From NCBI GenBank assembly GCA_032158295.1, contig CM063252.1:17938036-18002035 (forward strand): a stretch of DNA of 64,000 nt, written 5' to 3'. Under the pieces are notes generated by a model that ran no database searches, was not told the origin of the DNA, and saw only the letters and a list, made by a program, of their open reading frames with translations. Positions 62,086 to 64,000 of this stretch are shown here, piece after piece (position 1 is the first letter of the stretch; every line of letters begins with the position of its first letter). The DNA is from Pycnopodia helianthoides (lineage: Eukaryota > Echinodermata > Asteroidea > Forcipulatida > Asteriidae). The position numbers and the translations under genes were made by a program.

Positions 62086-62179
62086 TTTCAATCGTGGGTC
62101 CACGTGACTATCACATGACTCCGAAGGAAATTCGACATTAGGGAGGCATATCGCTGAAGCAAGTTTACATTTTGGCAAC

Positions 62180-62880
62180 TGCGGTATGCCTTATGGAGGT
62201 CGAAAAGTGGACATCTGCTTTTTAGCTTTCTTAATTATGAAAAACCAGATTGAACGTTGTTTTCTGGTGCATTTCAACTTTTATGCTTTTCGTCCTCCTG
62301 AAAAGGAGATTAAACATTTTCGTAGTATTCATTTTTCTACTTTTTAACTTTTCAGTTTCGAGGAAAGCAGGTTTTACTTATCAACCTACTTATGAAGGAT
62401 GAAACGTGGCCATCTCATCTGCTATTAGAATAGCTAAAAGTCAGATTTAACGTTGTTTTTAAATGAATTTTCCACTTTTCTACTTTTCTGCTTCCTGAAA
62501 ATCAGATTGAACGTTTTATGAAAACGTATCATCCACTTTTCTGCTTTTCTGCTACCAGAAAAGCAGATTTTACTTTTCAACTTTCTGTTGGCGGACGAAA
62601 AGTGGCCACCTGCCATTTGCTATCAGAATAGAATAAAAGTAGATTGAAGATTTTTACTTTTTCTTTTCTCCTTTTCTGCTACATGAAAAGTAGTTTTTAC
62701 TCTGGTGCCCGAAAATTGGCCACCTGCTTTTCTCTTTTGAGAAAAGCAGAAAAAATGGATCGAAAGTTTTGACAATCGTGCGTTCTACTTTTCTGCTTTT
62801 TCGATACCGAAAAAGCAGATTTTACTCCCCCCAAAAAGCGGCCATTTATTTGCTTTTCTGCTTTCAGCAAAATAATGTCC
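62180..62880. repeat. Degenerate hairpin-rich satellite
   Basis: The motifs GTGGCCATCTGC-like and CTTTTCTGCT...AGAAAAGCAGATT recur at irregular spacing (about 62205, 62407, 62601, 62715 and 62838). Each block can fold back through the AGAAAAGCAG/CTGCTTTTCT pairing. No coding signal. Confidence 0.6.
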
Positions 62881-63440
62881 AGATATTATGTCTACCCGTT
62901 TTAAAGAAAGATAACGACGTTTCCCGTAGAAGTCTATCTGGCCGTGAAACTCCTCTAGTTATTTTGTTAGAGTTGCCGCCTTGTAGCACTGGTGGCCTCA
63001 CCGAGAAACGCACACGTTGTTTTTGAGAAACCCGCCCCTTGATACTCAAGCTATTTTTTTCCTATGAGCTTAATAGTAAGCAATACTTTAAATGAGATTC
63101 ATTGCAAACCCCTGTTCTACGCCATACCACAGTCCCTTCCCGGGCTTCGTAAAAACGTTTGCAGGGAGGTGAAGTATGCCTTTGGGTTTTGGAACTGCTC
63201 GATTGTTTTAATCCTAAATGTAGATTTGTATAATAAAACTAAACTGTAATCATTTCATTTTAAAGGGGGGGGGGGGACACCAGAATCTCCGTCCACAACA
63301 GCCGTCAACACAGGCATCAGTCGAGTACAGAAGCGTATATGACCATCATGTTACTGCATTAATACCGAGATAATTTATCATAGAAACACAGAATTGTACA
63401 CTAGTTATTACGGTTTTCAGAGTTATATGTGTCTGAAACA
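62881..63440. other. Unassigned region
   Basis: Contains a G14 run near 63267. Short ORFs only; none recognised. Confidence 0.4.
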
Positions 63441-63745
63441 CAGAATTCAAAGATGACATATCTTGGAAAAAAAGAAATCACTGATAACATATCTTGGAAA
63501 TACATGCAGAAATCACAGATAACATATCTTGGAAATACAGAAATCACTGATAACATATCTTGGAAATACATGCAGAAATCACAGATAACATATCTTGGAA
63601 ATACAGAAATCACTGATAACATATCTTGGAAATACAGAAATCACTGATAACATTTCTTGGAAATATTAAAATCGAAGATAACGTATCTTGGAAATATTGA
63701 AATCAATGATTACACATCTTCGAAATAGGGAATTCAAAGATAACA
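63441..63745. repeat. Tandem repeat of 31 and 44 bp
   Basis: The core GATAACATATCTTGGAAATA recurs about nine times. Longer units carry an extra CATGCAGAAATCACA segment. The outer copies are diverged. Confidence 0.9.
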
Positions 63746-64000
63746 CTCATTCTCAAACGGTGTATGGTCTCAACAGACTGGTAGGGCCTACTGGTATATC
63801 GATGCCCTGTATACCATAACACATGTATTCCAACCCAAAAGAAATTCTAAAAACCTTACAAATTATTTAATTAATCGACAAGAGGGGGTTAATTAATTTG
63901 GAGAAGCTGTAAAAAGGAAAAGGGGCTGGGGGGGGGGGGCTTGAGGGGCAGATTTTGCTTTCCCTCCAACTTTTCTAACCATGTATTCATATTGAGTTTA

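Noticed and set aside
61730..62141. Two long overlapping ORFs (125 and 112 codons) rich in Arg, Phe and Ser
   Set aside because: They simply translate the 20-bp satellite in two frames.

Overview
The window is eukaryotic DNA. It has spliced genes with GT-AG introns, AT-rich non-coding sequence, LTR and non-LTR retroelements, MITEs and many satellites. The only host genes I can support are NACHT-LRR (NLR-type) innate immune receptor genes in a tandem array. NLR expansion, this LRR style and the general repeat content suggest a marine invertebrate deuterostome, most likely an echinoderm. That is inference; no species-diagnostic sequence was identified.

Layout. All NLR exons are on the minus strand, in three units. 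Unit A (1-16335 plus 21330-22800) has four N-terminal exons at 1018-5660; its NACHT exon lies beyond the left edge. Unit B (22857 to about 44600) is complete: five coding exons from 31809 down to 22857, predicting about 1003 residues. Its order is a short acidic N-terminus, an exon with a possible amyloid/RHIM-like stretch, two linker exons and one large NACHT+LRR exon. Unit C (44600-50268) has a Death-domain first coding exon, the same 96-nt linker exon, and a NACHT-LRR exon broken by frameshifts and a nonsense codon. Every intron inside the coding parts is phase 1, so the units look modular: different N-terminal exons plug into the same linker and NACHT exons.

Units A and B are copies of one segment of roughly 17 to 18 kb in the intergenic and 5' part. 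They differ by indels, one micro-inversion and several B- or A-specific insertions. Unit A carries a nearly complete Ty3/gypsy element (16336-21324) with identical 116-bp LTRs and a 5-bp target duplication. The matching empty site is at 43502-43506 in unit B. The element encodes gag-pol in one frame (16749-20276), with the integrase tail displaced into another frame.

Other mobile DNA: a degraded LINE reverse-transcriptase fragment (10700-11490); a 2A-like LINE remnant (about 36310-36380); three copies of a MITE flanked by TTAA, one with an empty site in the other duplicate; foldback elements with GGTTAAAACTA arms; tRNA-derived SINE-like sequence; and a dead THAP-domain fragment between inverted repeats (58095-58520).

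From about 50.3 kb to the end no intact gene is seen. This part is a mosaic of diverged duplicated blocks and satellites: a 41-bp unit repeated eight times, a 20-bp CpG-rich unit repeated 13 times, long CA runs inside a 202-bp repeat, a hairpin-rich satellite and a 31/44-bp repeat near the right end.
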